Positions 7,019-14,807 of a stretch of DNA of 24,198 bases are shown here, in pieces. The position numbers and the translations under genes are program-made. The notes under the pieces are model-generated. The model worked only from the letters and a program-made list of their open reading frames with translations. It searched no databases and was not told where the DNA came from. The number at the start of each line of letters is the position of its first letter. Positions within the stretch are counted from its first letter, which is position 1. The DNA comes from an uncultured Oscillospiraceae bacterium (GTDB lineage Bacteria; Bacillota; Clostridia; Oscillospirales; Ruminococcaceae), in assembly GCA_900553955.1 (NCBI GenBank), contig USFO01000012.1, positions 1 to 24,198 on the forward strand, written 5' to 3'.

Positions 7019-7045
7019 ATTATACATAGGAAATAATTTTTTCAA
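7019..7045 (-). promoter_or_regulatory. Possible promoter for the lipoprotein gene
   Basis: On the minus strand, TATAAT (7019-7024) is preceded by TTGAAA (7040-7045), but the spacer is only 15 nt, so the -35 assignment is weak. Confidence 0.4.
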
Positions 7046-7064
7046 TAGAAAGGTGTTCACCAAG

Positions 7065-7089
7065 CAAAAAGCCCCGCTTGCGCGGGGCT
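7065..7089 (-). terminator. Intrinsic terminator of the phoH-to-methyltransferase operon
   Basis: On the minus strand, AGCCCCGC pairs with GCGGGGCT around loop GCAA, followed by TTTTGC. It lies 15 nt beyond the methyltransferase stop. Confidence 0.85.
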
Positions 7090-7104
7090 TTCATCGTATT
7101 ACAA

Positions 7105-7902
7105 TCATTCTTTCTCCGTGGCAAAAAGCAGGTGGTTGCTTCTGCCAAGCATTTCGGGCTTTTCGCACACATAGAAGTGATAGCGCAGGTACTGCTCATA
7201 GCTTTGCTCATCAAGGGCGTTTATGCGCCCCGCCAAAAGCTCGCTCATTCCGTCGGAAGCGACCTCGTTCAGAATCTTCACGCCGCCGCGGTGCAAAATT
7301 TCCCGCATTTCGTCCAAGGTGTGGAACACAAACGGAAAATCAAAGACCTTGAACGTTTCGTGGTCGTATGTATCGCCGAGGAAGTACTTTTCGTCGTACG
7401 CAAACTCCGTCATCGGCACCATGTCGTTTGAGATAAACGCAAAGAAAATTTTGCCGCCGTCCTTGCAGACGCGCTTTGCCTCGGCAATGCAGCGCTGTTT
7501 GTCCTCCGGCTTTTCGAGGTGGTACAGCGGACCGAGCACAAGCACAATGTCAAAGCGCCCGTCCGGATAGCGCGAAAGGTCAAGGGCGTTGCCCTGCACA
7601 AGGTCTATGCAGTCGCTCGGCATTATTTTTTCGCGGAATTTGCGGATGTTCGCGTCCGCAAGTTCAAGCGACGAAACCTCGTAGCCGTTCCGCGAAAAAT
7701 AAATGCTGTATGCGCCGGTGCCCGCTCCTATATCAAGGATTTTGTCGCCGGGCTTCAGATATTTTTCAATATAGCGCACGGTGGTTATAAACTCCACACG
7801 CCCTGCCTTTGAGCGAAGGCGCTTTTCCTCGTCGAATATGTCGTATGTGCGGTTGACCCGCTCCGCTTCATCCTTTATTGCGGAAAGTTCTTCAAAATCC
7901 AT
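7105..7902 (-). CDS. Class I SAM-dependent methyltransferase
   Basis: The 265-residue product has the SAM-binding motif I ILDIGAGTGAYSIYFSRNGY (about 55-74), an acidic residue after strand 2 (SSLELAD), and motif IV-like FDIVLVLGPLYHLEKPEDK. GPLYHL is typical of a group of Firmicute methyltransferases with unknown small-molecule or protein substrates. The rest is a helical and strand cap with no extra domain. AGGAG lies 6 nt upstream of the ATG, and the mutS2 stop is 12 nt upstream, so it is the last gene of the long operon. Substrate cannot be told from sequence; linkage to mutS2 may be only positional. Confidence 0.9.
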   Translation of the reverse strand: MDFEELSAIKDEAERVNRTYDIFDEEKRLRSKAGRVEFITTVRYIEKYLKPGDKILDIGAGTGAYSIYFSRNGYEVSSLELADANIRKFREKIMPSDCIDLVQGNALDLSRYPDGRFDIVLVLGPLYHLEKPEDKQRCIAEAKRVCKDGGKIFFAFISNDMVPMTEFAYDEKYFLGDTYDHETFKVFDFPFVFHTLDEMREILHRGGVKILNEVASDGMSELLAGRINALDEQSYEQYLRYHFYVCEKPEMLGRSNHLLFATEKE

Positions 7903-7914
7903 GCCGTTCTCCTG

Positions 7915-10299
7915 TTATTTCAGCTCAACTATTGTAACGCCGTTTTCGCCCTCGCCGTAAACGCCCAGACGGAAGCTGCGTACCGCTTTGTTCTTTTTAA
8001 GCGCCTGCTGTACCGCCGCCCTCAAAGCGCCGGTTCCCTTGCCGTGGATTATGGAAACGGTCTTAAGATTGAGCAGAACACATTCGTCGATGTAGCGGTC
8101 AAGCTCCAAAAGCGCCTGCTCCACATCCATTCCGCGAAGGTCAAGCTCCGAAGCGGCAGCCCTGCGGGAGGTGCTTTCTATGCTCTTTGTCACCGAACCG
8201 CCGGAAAGCGTGGTCTTTTTCCTGTTGTTTTCCACAAGGCGAAGCTCCGAAATATGAACCTTTGATTTCACAATTCCGGTCTGAACCGTGCAGTAGCCTT
8301 GGCCGTCCGGCAAGCCTACCACCGTTCCCTCTCTGTTCATTCCGTTTATGCGAACGGTATCTCCCCGAACGAGCTTTCTCGGCAGACGGTAGCCGTCCTT
8401 GTCCGAAGCAACCGGGTCCGCAAGATTTTGAAGCTTGCCCACGCCGACCTTCATCTGAGCACGGGCGCGGGCTATCATATCCGCGCTGTTTTCGCCGTCC
8501 GCAAGCTTCTGCATCTCGGTTATCTCGTCAATGAGCTGCTGTGCCTCCGCACGAACCTGCTCCACAAGCTTTTTGGCGGAAAGGCGCGCCGCTTCAAGCT
8601 CTCTTTCCTTGCTGCGCTCCGTTTCCTCCTTCTCTTTGGCGATTTCCGCACGAATTTTCTCCGTTTCCCTGCGATACTGCTCCGCCTTTTCGTGCTCTTT
8701 TTCAAGCTCCTGACGGCTTTCCTCAAGCTTGCCCACCACGTCCTCGAAGTTTGCGTTCTCGGTGGAAACAAGCTCCCTCGCACGGTTTACAATGCTCTCG
8801 TCCATGCCGAGGCGTTCGGAAATGGCAAAGGCGTTGCTCTTTCCGGGTACGCCCACAAGCAGACGATACGTGGGCGACAGGGTTTCCACGTCAAATTCAC
8901 AGCAGGCGTTCTCTACACGCGGGGTTTGCAGCGCATACATTTTGATTTCCGCATAGTGGGTGGTCGCCGCAAGCTTTGCTCCGTAGAGCTTCAGCCTTTC
9001 GATTATCGCCACCGCAAGGGCTGCACCCTCAACGGGATCCGTGCCTGCTCCAAGCTCGTCAAGGAGCACAAGGCTTCTGTCGTTCGCCTTATCAAGTATG
9101 CGAATGGTATTATTTATATGCGAGGAGAATGTGGACAGACTCTGTTCTATGCTCTGCTCGTCGCCTATATCGGCGAACACGCTTTCGAATACGGAAACGG
9201 AGCTGTTCTCCCCTGCGGGAATCATCATGCCGCACATCGCCATAAGCGTGAGCAGACCGATGGTTTTAAGAGTTACTGTTTTACCGCCTGTGTTGGGGCC
9301 GGTGATTACGAGCACGTCAAAATCGCAGCCGAGAGTAATATCCACCGGCACGATTTTCGTCTTGTCGATAAGAGGGTGGCGCGCCTTGTGCAGAATGATT
9401 TTTCCGTCGTCCGTAAGCTGAGGCACGGCGGCGTTCATCTTATCCGCAAGGCGTGCCTTCGCAAAGTAGAGGTCAAGCTCCACAAGGGAGGCATAGTCCT
9501 CGATAAATACCTGTGCGTGGCTGCCTATGTCCTCGGAAATTTCGTGCAGTATGCGCTGAATTTCCTGCTGCTCCTTTGCTCTGAGCACTCTGGTTTCGTT
9601 GTTTTCCTCCACAACGCTTGCAGGCTCGATAAAAACGGTGGCGCCCGTGCCGGAGGTATCGTGTACCATACCCTTTATTTCCTGGCGGTACTCGGATTTC
9701 ACCGGAACGCAGTAGCGTCCGTCGCGCATGGTCACTATCGGCTCCTGCAAAAATTTCTGATATGTTGCCGAATGAATTATGCGGTCAAGCTGTTCTTTCA
9801 CTTTCGCCTGAGAATTGCGGATTTTTCTGCGAATATCCGCCAGGGTGGGGCTTGCGGTGTCGCTTACCTCCTCCTCGGAAACAACGGTGAAGCCGATTTT
9901 CTCCTCTATACGCAGGTTCGGCATAAGGCTGTCAAAAAGCTCGTCAAGAGCAGTTGCCCGCTCCCCCTCGTAATTGCTTCGGAAGTCCTTCATCTCCCTC
10001 AGCGCTTTAAGAAAGCGCTCTATGTCAAGCAGCTCCGGCAGCGAAAGGGTTGCGCCCATTTCCGCGCGGCGAAGCGCTCCGGTTATGTTCTTCACGCCCC
10101 GCAGGCTCGGCGCACCGAAGCGGCAGGCAAGCATATGAGCGTCCGCGGTGCTGTCCATCAGCCGCCGGGCTTCTCTCAGGGTGGTTTTCGGCTCGGTTTC
10201 AAGGGCAAGGCGGCGGCTGTCCTCGCAGCCGGTTTGCTCCGCAAGCATGGCCAAAATCTTGTCCAGCTCAAGCGCTTTATAGTTTCTGTTCTCTGTCAT
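7915..10299 (-). CDS. mutS2: MutS2 family ATPase/endonuclease with Smr domain
   Basis: The 794-residue product is full length. It has N-terminal core and clamp helices, the Walker A motif GPNTGGKT (334-341), DELGAGTDPVEGAAL as Walker B and signature, STFSSHINN, a long charged coiled coil (about 510-620, Glu/Lys/Arg-rich), a KOW-like small barrel (LVRGDTVRINGMNREGTVVGL), and a C-terminal Smr nuclease domain (ELDLRGMDVEQALLEL, IIHGKGTGALRAAV). MutS2 does not act in classical mismatch repair. Family members suppress recombination or rescue collided ribosomes by splitting them, the latter shown for Bacillus. The ATG overlaps the recO stop (ATGA) with a GAGG site inside recO, so the two are translationally coupled. 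Confidence 0.97.
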   Translation of the reverse strand: MTENRNYKALELDKILAMLAEQTGCEDSRRLALETEPKTTLREARRLMDSTADAHMLACRFGAPSLRGVKNITGALRRAEMGATLSLPELLDIERFLKALREMKDFRSNYEGERATALDELFDSLMPNLRIEEKIGFTVVSEEEVSDTASPTLADIRRKIRNSQAKVKEQLDRIIHSATYQKFLQEPIVTMRDGRYCVPVKSEYRQEIKGMVHDTSGTGATVFIEPASVVEENNETRVLRAKEQQEIQRILHEISEDIGSHAQVFIEDYASLVELDLYFAKARLADKMNAAVPQLTDDGKIILHKARHPLIDKTKIVPVDITLGCDFDVLVITGPNTGGKTVTLKTIGLLTLMAMCGMMIPAGENSSVSVFESVFADIGDEQSIEQSLSTFSSHINNTIRILDKANDRSLVLLDELGAGTDPVEGAALAVAIIERLKLYGAKLAATTHYAEIKMYALQTPRVENACCEFDVETLSPTYRLLVGVPGKSNAFAISERLGMDESIVNRARELVSTENANFEDVVGKLEESRQELEKEHEKAEQYRRETEKIRAEIAKEKEETERSKERELEAARLSAKKLVEQVRAEAQQLIDEITEMQKLADGENSADMIARARAQMKVGVGKLQNLADPVASDKDGYRLPRKLVRGDTVRINGMNREGTVVGLPDGQGYCTVQTGIVKSKVHISELRLVENNRKKTTLSGGSVTKSIESTSRRAAASELDLRGMDVEQALLELDRYIDECVLLNLKTVSIIHGKGTGALRAAVQQALKKNKAVRSFRLGVYGEGENGVTIVELK

Positions 10300-11084
10300 T
10301 GTTCTGCCTCTTTTGCATCAAAAGGTTGTTTTAACGTATTTTCTATGGAATTCAGAAATTCAAGTGTGGGGTAAACCTTGTCCGTTTGCAGCGCAGTGTA
10401 TTTTTCCGTTATCAGCGAAAGCTCCTCGGCGGCTTTTTCTCCCAGCTTGAAAGAAAAGAGCTTCTCTGCCGGAGCGTACACAATGTGCCGTGCGGCAAGG
10501 AACACCGCTTTCTGCATGGGCATATCGTACTGCAAATCTCCCTCGCGCTTACATTCCGTACATACGGCGCTGCCCTGCTCCAAATTGAACCAAAACATCG
10601 CTTTGTCATAGTGTCCGCAGACGGAGCACGCCACCAAATCCGGCGCATAGCCGGTTATGCACATGGAGCGCAGCTCAAATATGGCTTTAAGCTGCTTTTG
10701 AGGCAGCTTTTTGTTTTCGAGCATATATAGTGTGTTCAGAAGAAGCCGAAGCATCTCCTCGGCGGGCTCCTCCGCCGGAACTATGCCCGCGCAAAGCTCG
10801 CAGAAGTAGCTTGCGTAGGCAAGCTCCTCCAAATCCTGCCTTATTCCAAAGAAAAGCCGCTCGCTTTCCGCATTGTCAACGCTGTATTTACCCTTGTTTT
10901 CAAAAAGAACAAATTCGCCGTAGCAGAGCATTGAGCAAACTGCGGAAAGGCGGCTTTTCATCTTCCTCGCGCCGAAAACATACGCAAAAACAAGCCCTCG
11001 CTCCTTGGTCAGAAGCGTCAGCAGCTTGTCGTTTTCGTTATAATCCTGTGCCCGAAGAACTATTGCCTTTGTTTTTATCTGCAT
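10296..11084 (-). CDS. recO: DNA repair protein RecO
   Basis: RecO loads RecA on SSB-coated single strands in the RecFOR pathway. The 262-residue product has the N-terminal OB-fold start (IKTKAIVLRAQDYNENDKLLTLLTKERGL) and a helical C-terminal domain with a zinc site formed by two CxxC pairs (ACSVCGHYD and AVCTECKREG). Length is normal. GGGAG lies 8 nt upstream of the ATG. The upstream yqzL-like frame overlaps its start by 47 nt and mutS2 overlaps its end by 4 nt. Order era-yqzL-recO is conserved in Firmicutes and supports the call. Confidence 0.96.
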   Translation of the reverse strand: MQIKTKAIVLRAQDYNENDKLLTLLTKERGLVFAYVFGARKMKSRLSAVCSMLCYGEFVLFENKGKYSVDNAESERLFFGIRQDLEELAYASYFCELCAGIVPAEEPAEEMLRLLLNTLYMLENKKLPQKQLKAIFELRSMCITGYAPDLVACSVCGHYDKAMFWFNLEQGSAVCTECKREGDLQYDMPMQKAVFLAARHIVYAPAEKLFSFKLGEKAAEELSLITEKYTALQTDKVYPTLEFLNSIENTLKQPFDAKEAEQ

Positions 11085-11253
11085 TGTTCAATCTCCCGGC
11101 GGTTCGGAGCGGTCTGCGCCGATATGCTCCCGCGCCTCTCGGCATCTCCGCACGCACCGCGCCCACAGGCGAATCCGCCGCGGAAAGCTTGTAATTGAGG
11201 TAGTCGGCAACGCTTCCGGTCTTTTCAAAATCGCTCCATGCTTTTTCATTCAT
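11038..11253 (-). CDS. yqzL: YqzL-like small protein
   Basis: The 71-residue frame starts MNEKAWSDFEKTGSVADYLN, which fits the short YqzL family (a WxxFxxTGxxxxYLxY pattern) that sits between era and recO in many Firmicutes. YqzL proteins are usually about 45-55 residues with unknown function. Here the tail after residue ~38 is Arg-rich and low in hydrophobics, and the frame runs 47 nt into recO. Reading one frame over after EMPR gives a polar tail that stops at a TGA just before the recO start, so a frameshift is possible (see findings). GGGGG lies 8 nt upstream of the ATG. Confidence 0.7.
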   Translation of the reverse strand: MNEKAWSDFEKTGSVADYLNYKLSAADSPVGAVRAEMPRGAGAYRRRPLRTAGRLNNADKNKGNSSSGTGL

Positions 11254-11336
11254 AACATTTTCCCCCGCATAAAAAGATTTTTCAAAACTATTTTATGAGG
11301 GAGATTTTTTCTTATGTGAGGTAATTTAATCTAAAT

Positions 11337-12248
11337 TTAATTCTCGGTGAAGCCGAAGTTGCGAAGCAGACCGTCGCGGTTGCGCCAGTCCTCCTTTACC
11401 TTTACCCAGCACTGCAAATTCACCTTGCAGCCGAGGAAGCGTTCTATGCTTGCTCTCGCTTCGCTGCCGATTTTTTTGAGCATATCGCCTTTTTTCCCGA
11501 TGATAATGCCCTTGTGGCTGTCCTTTTCGCAATAAATCATAGCATCAATATCCACTATGTCCTTGCCCTCCCGCTCCTTCATGGACTCGATGGAAACCGC
11601 AACGCCGTGGGGAATTTCGTTTTCAAGATCCACAAGTATGCGCTCGCGGATAAGCTCCGCGACAATGGCTCTTTCGGGCTGGTCGGTAAGGGAATCGTCC
11701 GCAAAATAGTGTGGGCCCGGCTTTGCGTAGCCGTCAAGCACGGAAACGAGTATGTCAATTCCGTCGTTCTTCATGGCGGAGATGGGAACCACCTGCTCAA
11801 ACTCAAATTCCTTTGCGAAGGCGGAAATTTTCTCGAGCATTTCCTCCTTGTGCTCAAGGGTGTCAATTTTGTTTACGCAGAGTATTGCGGGCATGTGCAA
11901 ATCCTTGAACCGCTGAATAAGCTCTCTCTCCGCGGCGCAGATTTCGCCCTTCGGCTCCGTTACAAGCACCGCAAGGTCAACATCCGAAACGGAATCTCCC
12001 ACCTGCTTTACCATAAAATCCGCAAGCTTGGTTCTCGGCTTGTGCAGACCGGGGGTATCTATAAACACGAACTGCGTTTTGCCGCGGGTCAGAATACCGG
12101 TTATTCTGGTGCGGGTGGTCTGAGGCTTTGCGGAAACCGCCGCCACCTTTTCGCCCACAAGGGCGTTGAGAAGGGAGCTTTTTCCCACGTTCGGGCGGCC
12201 TACTATGGCGATAAACGCCGACTTTGTATCAAAATCCTTAAAATTCAT
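11337..12248 (-). CDS. era: GTPase Era
   Basis: Era binds 16S rRNA near its 3' end and is needed for 30S ribosome maturation. The 303-residue product has the G1 loop GRPNVGKSS (17-25), G2 with TTRTRITGI, G3 DTPGLH, G4 NKID, G5 ISAMK, and a C-terminal KH domain with IIIGKKGDMLKKIGSEARASIERF. Length is typical. AGGAG lies 7 nt upstream of the ATG. It follows ybeY by 12 nt; both act on 16S rRNA maturation, and with phoH they form a well-conserved functional cluster. Confidence 0.98.
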   Translation of the reverse strand: MNFKDFDTKSAFIAIVGRPNVGKSSLLNALVGEKVAAVSAKPQTTRTRITGILTRGKTQFVFIDTPGLHKPRTKLADFMVKQVGDSVSDVDLAVLVTEPKGEICAAERELIQRFKDLHMPAILCVNKIDTLEHKEEMLEKISAFAKEFEFEQVVPISAMKNDGIDILVSVLDGYAKPGPHYFADDSLTDQPERAIVAELIRERILVDLENEIPHGVAVSIESMKEREGKDIVDIDAMIYCEKDSHKGIIIGKKGDMLKKIGSEARASIERFLGCKVNLQCWVKVKEDWRNRDGLLRNFGFTEN

Positions 12249-12260
12249 AATTCTCTCCTG

Positions 12261-12752
12261 TCAAACATAACTGGCACTGCGCTCCAAGCCGAGCTTTGCG
12301 AGCACCGCTTCTTCTCTTTCTCTCATTCTTACCTGCTCCATTCCGCCGTTCACATGGTCGTAGCCGAGAAGGTGAAGAGTGGAATGAACCGTAAGATAGG
12401 CCACCTCTCTTTGCAGAGTGTGACCGTACTGCTCCGCCTGCTGCTCCGCCTTTTGCATGGAAATGGCAATATCGCCGAGCTGAAGCGCGCCGGTATCCGG
12501 ATTGCGGTCGTAAACTCCGTTTTCTCCCAGCGGGAAGGAAAGCACGTCGGTGACGGCGTCCACCCCGCGGAATTCGTGGTTGAGTTTTTTTATTTCCTCA
12601 TTGGAAATAAAGCTTATGCAGATTTCCGCAGGCTCCGGGAAGCCTTCCTCTTGCAGTACCGCCTGGCAGCAGCGCCGCATGAGCAGGCGCACACCTGCGG
12701 GAATTTTAATTTCTTTCTGTCTGTTTGATATAATAACTTTTGCGATTGCCAT
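12261..12752 (-). CDS. ybeY: Endoribonuclease YbeY
   Basis: YbeY is a zinc-dependent ribonuclease for rRNA processing and ribosome quality control. The product, 163 residues from the chosen start, has the FRGVDAVTDVLSFPLGE stretch and the zinc motif HSTLHLLGYDH. I chose the ATG at 12750-12752 (MAIAKVIISN) because AAAGG lies 9 nt upstream; the in-frame ATG at 12773 has no ribosome site. Either start overlaps the end of phoH, by 47 or 68 nt, an unusually long overlap for this gene pair. Confidence 0.95.
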   Translation of the reverse strand: MAIAKVIISNRQKEIKIPAGVRLLMRRCCQAVLQEEGFPEPAEICISFISNEEIKKLNHEFRGVDAVTDVLSFPLGENGVYDRNPDTGALQLGDIAISMQKAEQQAEQYGHTLQREVAYLTVHSTLHLLGYDHVNGGMEQVRMREREEAVLAKLGLERSASYV

Positions 12753-13713
12753 TTTCTTTCGCCTTTCCCTCATAATATTTTTCGTATGCTTTGATTATAT
12801 TCTGCACCAGGCGATGGCGCACAACATCCTTTTCGGTGAATTTTATCAGCGCTATATCGTCCACGTTTTTCAGAACGGTCATGGCTTCCACAAGCCCGCT
12901 CCGCTTTATCGACGGCAAATCTATCTGGGTAATGTCGCCGTTTATAACCGCCTTTGAATTGAAGCCGAGGCGGGTCAGGAACATTTTCATCTGCTCCGGC
13001 GTTGTGTTCTGCGCCTCGTCAAGAATTATGAACGAGTCGTCAAGGGTTCGCCCTCGCATATAGGCAAGGGGCGCAACCTCTATGTTGCCGCGTTCCAAGA
13101 GCCGCTGATAGTTCTCCGAACCAAGCATCTCGAAAAGTGCGTCATAAAGCGGGCGCAGATAGGGGTCAACCTTGTTCTGCAAATCTCCGGGCAAAAAGCC
13201 AAGCTTTTCGCCCGCCTCCACAGCCGGACGGGTCAGAATTATTCTGCTCACCTCCTGGTCGCGGAAGCAGCGCACCGCCATTGCCACCGCAAGATAGGTT
13301 TTACCCGTTCCGGCAGGCCCCACTCCGATGGTCACGGTGTTTTTTCGTATCGCTTCAAGGTAGGCCTTTTGCCCCAAAGTCTTCGCCTTTACCGGACGAC
13401 CCTTTGAGGTTATGCAAACGCAGTCGGAGCCTATGTCCTTCACCTTTTCCTCGTTGCCCTCCTTGACGAGAGCCATAATGTAGCGAACATTCTGGTCATT
13501 AAGCTGCTCGCCCCGATTTGCAAGCTGCAAAAGCCCCTGCATTGCTTTCCCCGCAAGGGACACATCTTCCGGCTCGCCGGATATTTTGATTTGGGTTCCG
13601 CGGTTTACAATTCCCACGTTGAATTCTTTTTCAATAAGCTTTACATTTTCGTCAAAACTGCCGAAAAGCGCAACGGCATTTTCCATTCTGCCAATATCAA
13701 GTAATTGCTCCGT
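12706..13713 (-). CDS. phoH: PhoH-family ATPase, probably starting at an ACG codon
   Basis: The product has the PhoH core: an N-terminal RNA-binding-like region (ALFGSFDENVKLIEKEFNVGI), Walker A GPAGTGKTYLA, RPAVEAGEKLGFLPGD, Walker B IILDEAQNTTPEQMKMFLTRLG, and VINGDITQIDLP. PhoH proteins are ATPases, and some act on RNA; linkage to ybeY and era is conserved. The start is odd. The open frame extends to a TTG at 13767, but this lies in the spacer of the promoter at 13758-13786. The clear ribosome site AAAGGAG (13723-13729) is 9 nt from an in-frame ACG-GAG at 13711-13713, which gives an N-terminus like that of homologues. The next ATG (13684-13686) has no ribosome site. Confidence 0.93.
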   Translation of the reverse strand, partial: TEQLLDIGRMENAVALFGSFDENVKLIEKEFNVGIVNRGTQIKISGEPEDVSLAGKAMQGLLQLANRGEQLNDQNVRYIMALVKEGNEEKVKDIGSDCVCITSKGRPVKAKTLGQKAYLEAIRKNTVTIGVGPAGTGKTYLAVAMAVRCFRDQEVSRIILTRPAVEAGEKLGFLPGDLQNKVDPYLRPLYDALFEMLGSENYQRLLERGNIEVAPLAYMRGRTLDDSFIILDEAQNTTPEQMKMFLTRLGFNSKAVINGDITQIDLPSIKRSGLVEAMTVLKNVDDIALIKFTEKDVVRHRLVQNIIKAYEKYYEGKAKENGNRKSYYIKQTERN

Positions 13714-13757
13714 AGTTATTTTCTCCTTTACATAAAACGCTATATTACCAATAATAA

Positions 13758-13786
13758 AGTATAGCAAAAAGCACGATTATTTTCCA
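13758..13786 (-). promoter_or_regulatory. Promoter for the phoH-ybeY-era-yqzL-recO-mutS2 operon
   Basis: On the minus strand, TGGAAA (13781-13786), a 17-nt spacer and TATACT (13758-13763). The predicted start near 13751 lies about 38 nt upstream of the ACG codon and downstream of the TTG at 13767. Confidence 0.6.
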
Positions 13787-13904
13787 TTTACTATTTTCAT
13801 AGTTTTTTTGCAGAAATATTATTCGTTTATATTGTATTTTAACATATATTTAGTCGAGTTTGTGCCCGAAATTTCATTTTGTAATCATTTTTCCTTTTCA
13901 AAAG

Positions 13905-13910
13905 TATAAT
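13905..13910 (+). promoter_or_regulatory. Probable -10 box for the amidase gene
   Basis: TATAAT lies 30 nt before the amidase ATG, with GCGGAGG (13926-13932) as ribosome site. No good -35 hexamer is visible at 16-18 nt, so an activator or an alternative sigma factor is possible. Confidence 0.45.
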
Positions 13911-13939
13911 ATAGCATACCACTATGCGGAGGTTTTGCA

Positions 13940-14680
13940 ATGCCCACTATATATTTAAGTCCCTCAACACAGGAATCGAACATTTATGTTTCCGGCGGCT
14001 CGGAGGAATACTGGATGAACCTGCTTGCAGACGAGCTTGAACCTTGGCTCACCTCGTCCGGGATAAAATACGTTCGAAACACGCCGCAGATGACCGCGGC
14101 CTCCTCAATCCGCGCGTCCAACGCCGGAAAATACGATTTTCACTTGGCGCTGCACTCAAACGCCGCACCGGAGGGTAAATACGGCACGGCGCGGGGCATA
14201 GTCGCTTTTTATGCGCCGAACAGCGTCAAGGGTCGCCGCGCCGCTTTGCTGATTGCCGACAATCTGCGAAGCATATACCCTCTGCCGGACAGGGTTCGCG
14301 CGGAAACCACGTCGTATTTGGGCGAGGTTCTCCGCACAAAAGCCCCCGCCGTGCTCGCGGAAATAGGCTACCACGATAATGCCGAGGACGCGCGGTGGAT
14401 AACCTCAAGCCTTGCGGAAATTGCGGAGAAGCTTGCGCTCTCCATGACGGAATATTTCGGTCTGCCCCTTGTTCCTCCTCAGGCTCAGCAGACCGGAAAG
14501 GTGGTGACGAGCATGGGCAATCTCAACATCAGAAGCAGACCGGATATTTTGAGCACGGTTATTGCCTCGGCGCCGAAGGGTGCCGTGCTCACGGTGCTCG
14601 GTCAGCGAAAAAACTGGTACACGGTGAACTATAACGGCATTGTGGGTTTCGCAAGCGCAGACTACATCGACATAATTTGA
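13940..14680 (+). CDS. N-acetylmuramoyl-L-alanine amidase (Amidase_3-like) with C-terminal SH3b domain
   Basis: The 246-residue product looks like a zinc amidase that cuts the amide bond between MurNAc and L-Ala in peptidoglycan. The amidase part (1-175) has HLALHSNA (zinc His72) and VLAEIGYHDN (catalytic Glu141). A bacterial SH3 domain (about 187-246, MGNLNIRSRPDILSTVIASAPKG, WYTVNYNGIVGFASADYI) would bind the wall. There is no signal peptide, as in mother-cell spore enzymes or phage lysins. The usual DxGHGG zinc motif near the N-terminus is replaced by YLSPSTQESN, so the first metal ligand is not obvious. It is monocistronic or weakly linked to the glycosylase gene downstream. Confidence 0.88.
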   Translation: MPTIYLSPSTQESNIYVSGGSEEYWMNLLADELEPWLTSSGIKYVRNTPQMTAASSIRASNAGKYDFHLALHSNAAPEGKYGTARGIVAFYAPNSVKGRRAALLIADNLRSIYPLPDRVRAETTSYLGEVLRTKAPAVLAEIGYHDNAEDARWITSSLAEIAEKLALSMTEYFGLPLVPPQAQQTGKVVTSMGNLNIRSRPDILSTVIASAPKGAVLTVLGQRKNWYTVNYNGIVGFASADYIDII

Positions 14681-14727
14681 GCACGGAGCTTTATCTCCGT
14701 GCTCACTGCGTTTATTCCGTGCTCAAA
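14676..14727 (+). other. Two mutually exclusive hairpins after the amidase gene
   Basis: GAGCACGGAG (14679-14688) pairs perfectly with CTCCGTGCTC (14695-14704). The same 5' arm, as TTTGAGCACGGA (14676-14687), also pairs perfectly over 12 bp with TCCGTGCTCAAA (14716-14727). Only the second is followed by a T-rich stretch (GCATTTTTTGC). The amidase stop codon is part of the 5' arm. This is likely the terminator region, with unusual alternative folding. Confidence 0.6.
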
Positions 14728-14748
14728 AGCATTTTTTGCATTTTTCTC

Positions 14749-14777
14749 TTGCCATTCGAGTGCTTTTGCTATATGAT
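14749..14777 (+). promoter_or_regulatory. Promoter for the uracil-DNA glycosylase gene
   Basis: TTGCCA (14749-14754), a 17-nt spacer and TATGAT (14772-14777), 30 nt before the ATG at 14808. Confidence 0.6.
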
Positions 14778-14807
14778 ATTCGTATAAAAATCCCGGAGGT
14801 AACAATA

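Noticed and set aside
8299..10374. 691-codon open frame on the plus strand
   Set aside because: It lies fully opposite mutS2, has no domain logic or ribosome site, and is explained by codon bias of the real gene.
11514..12728. 404-codon open frame on the plus strand
   Set aside because: It runs opposite era and ybeY, spans their intergenic region, and shows no recognisable protein features.
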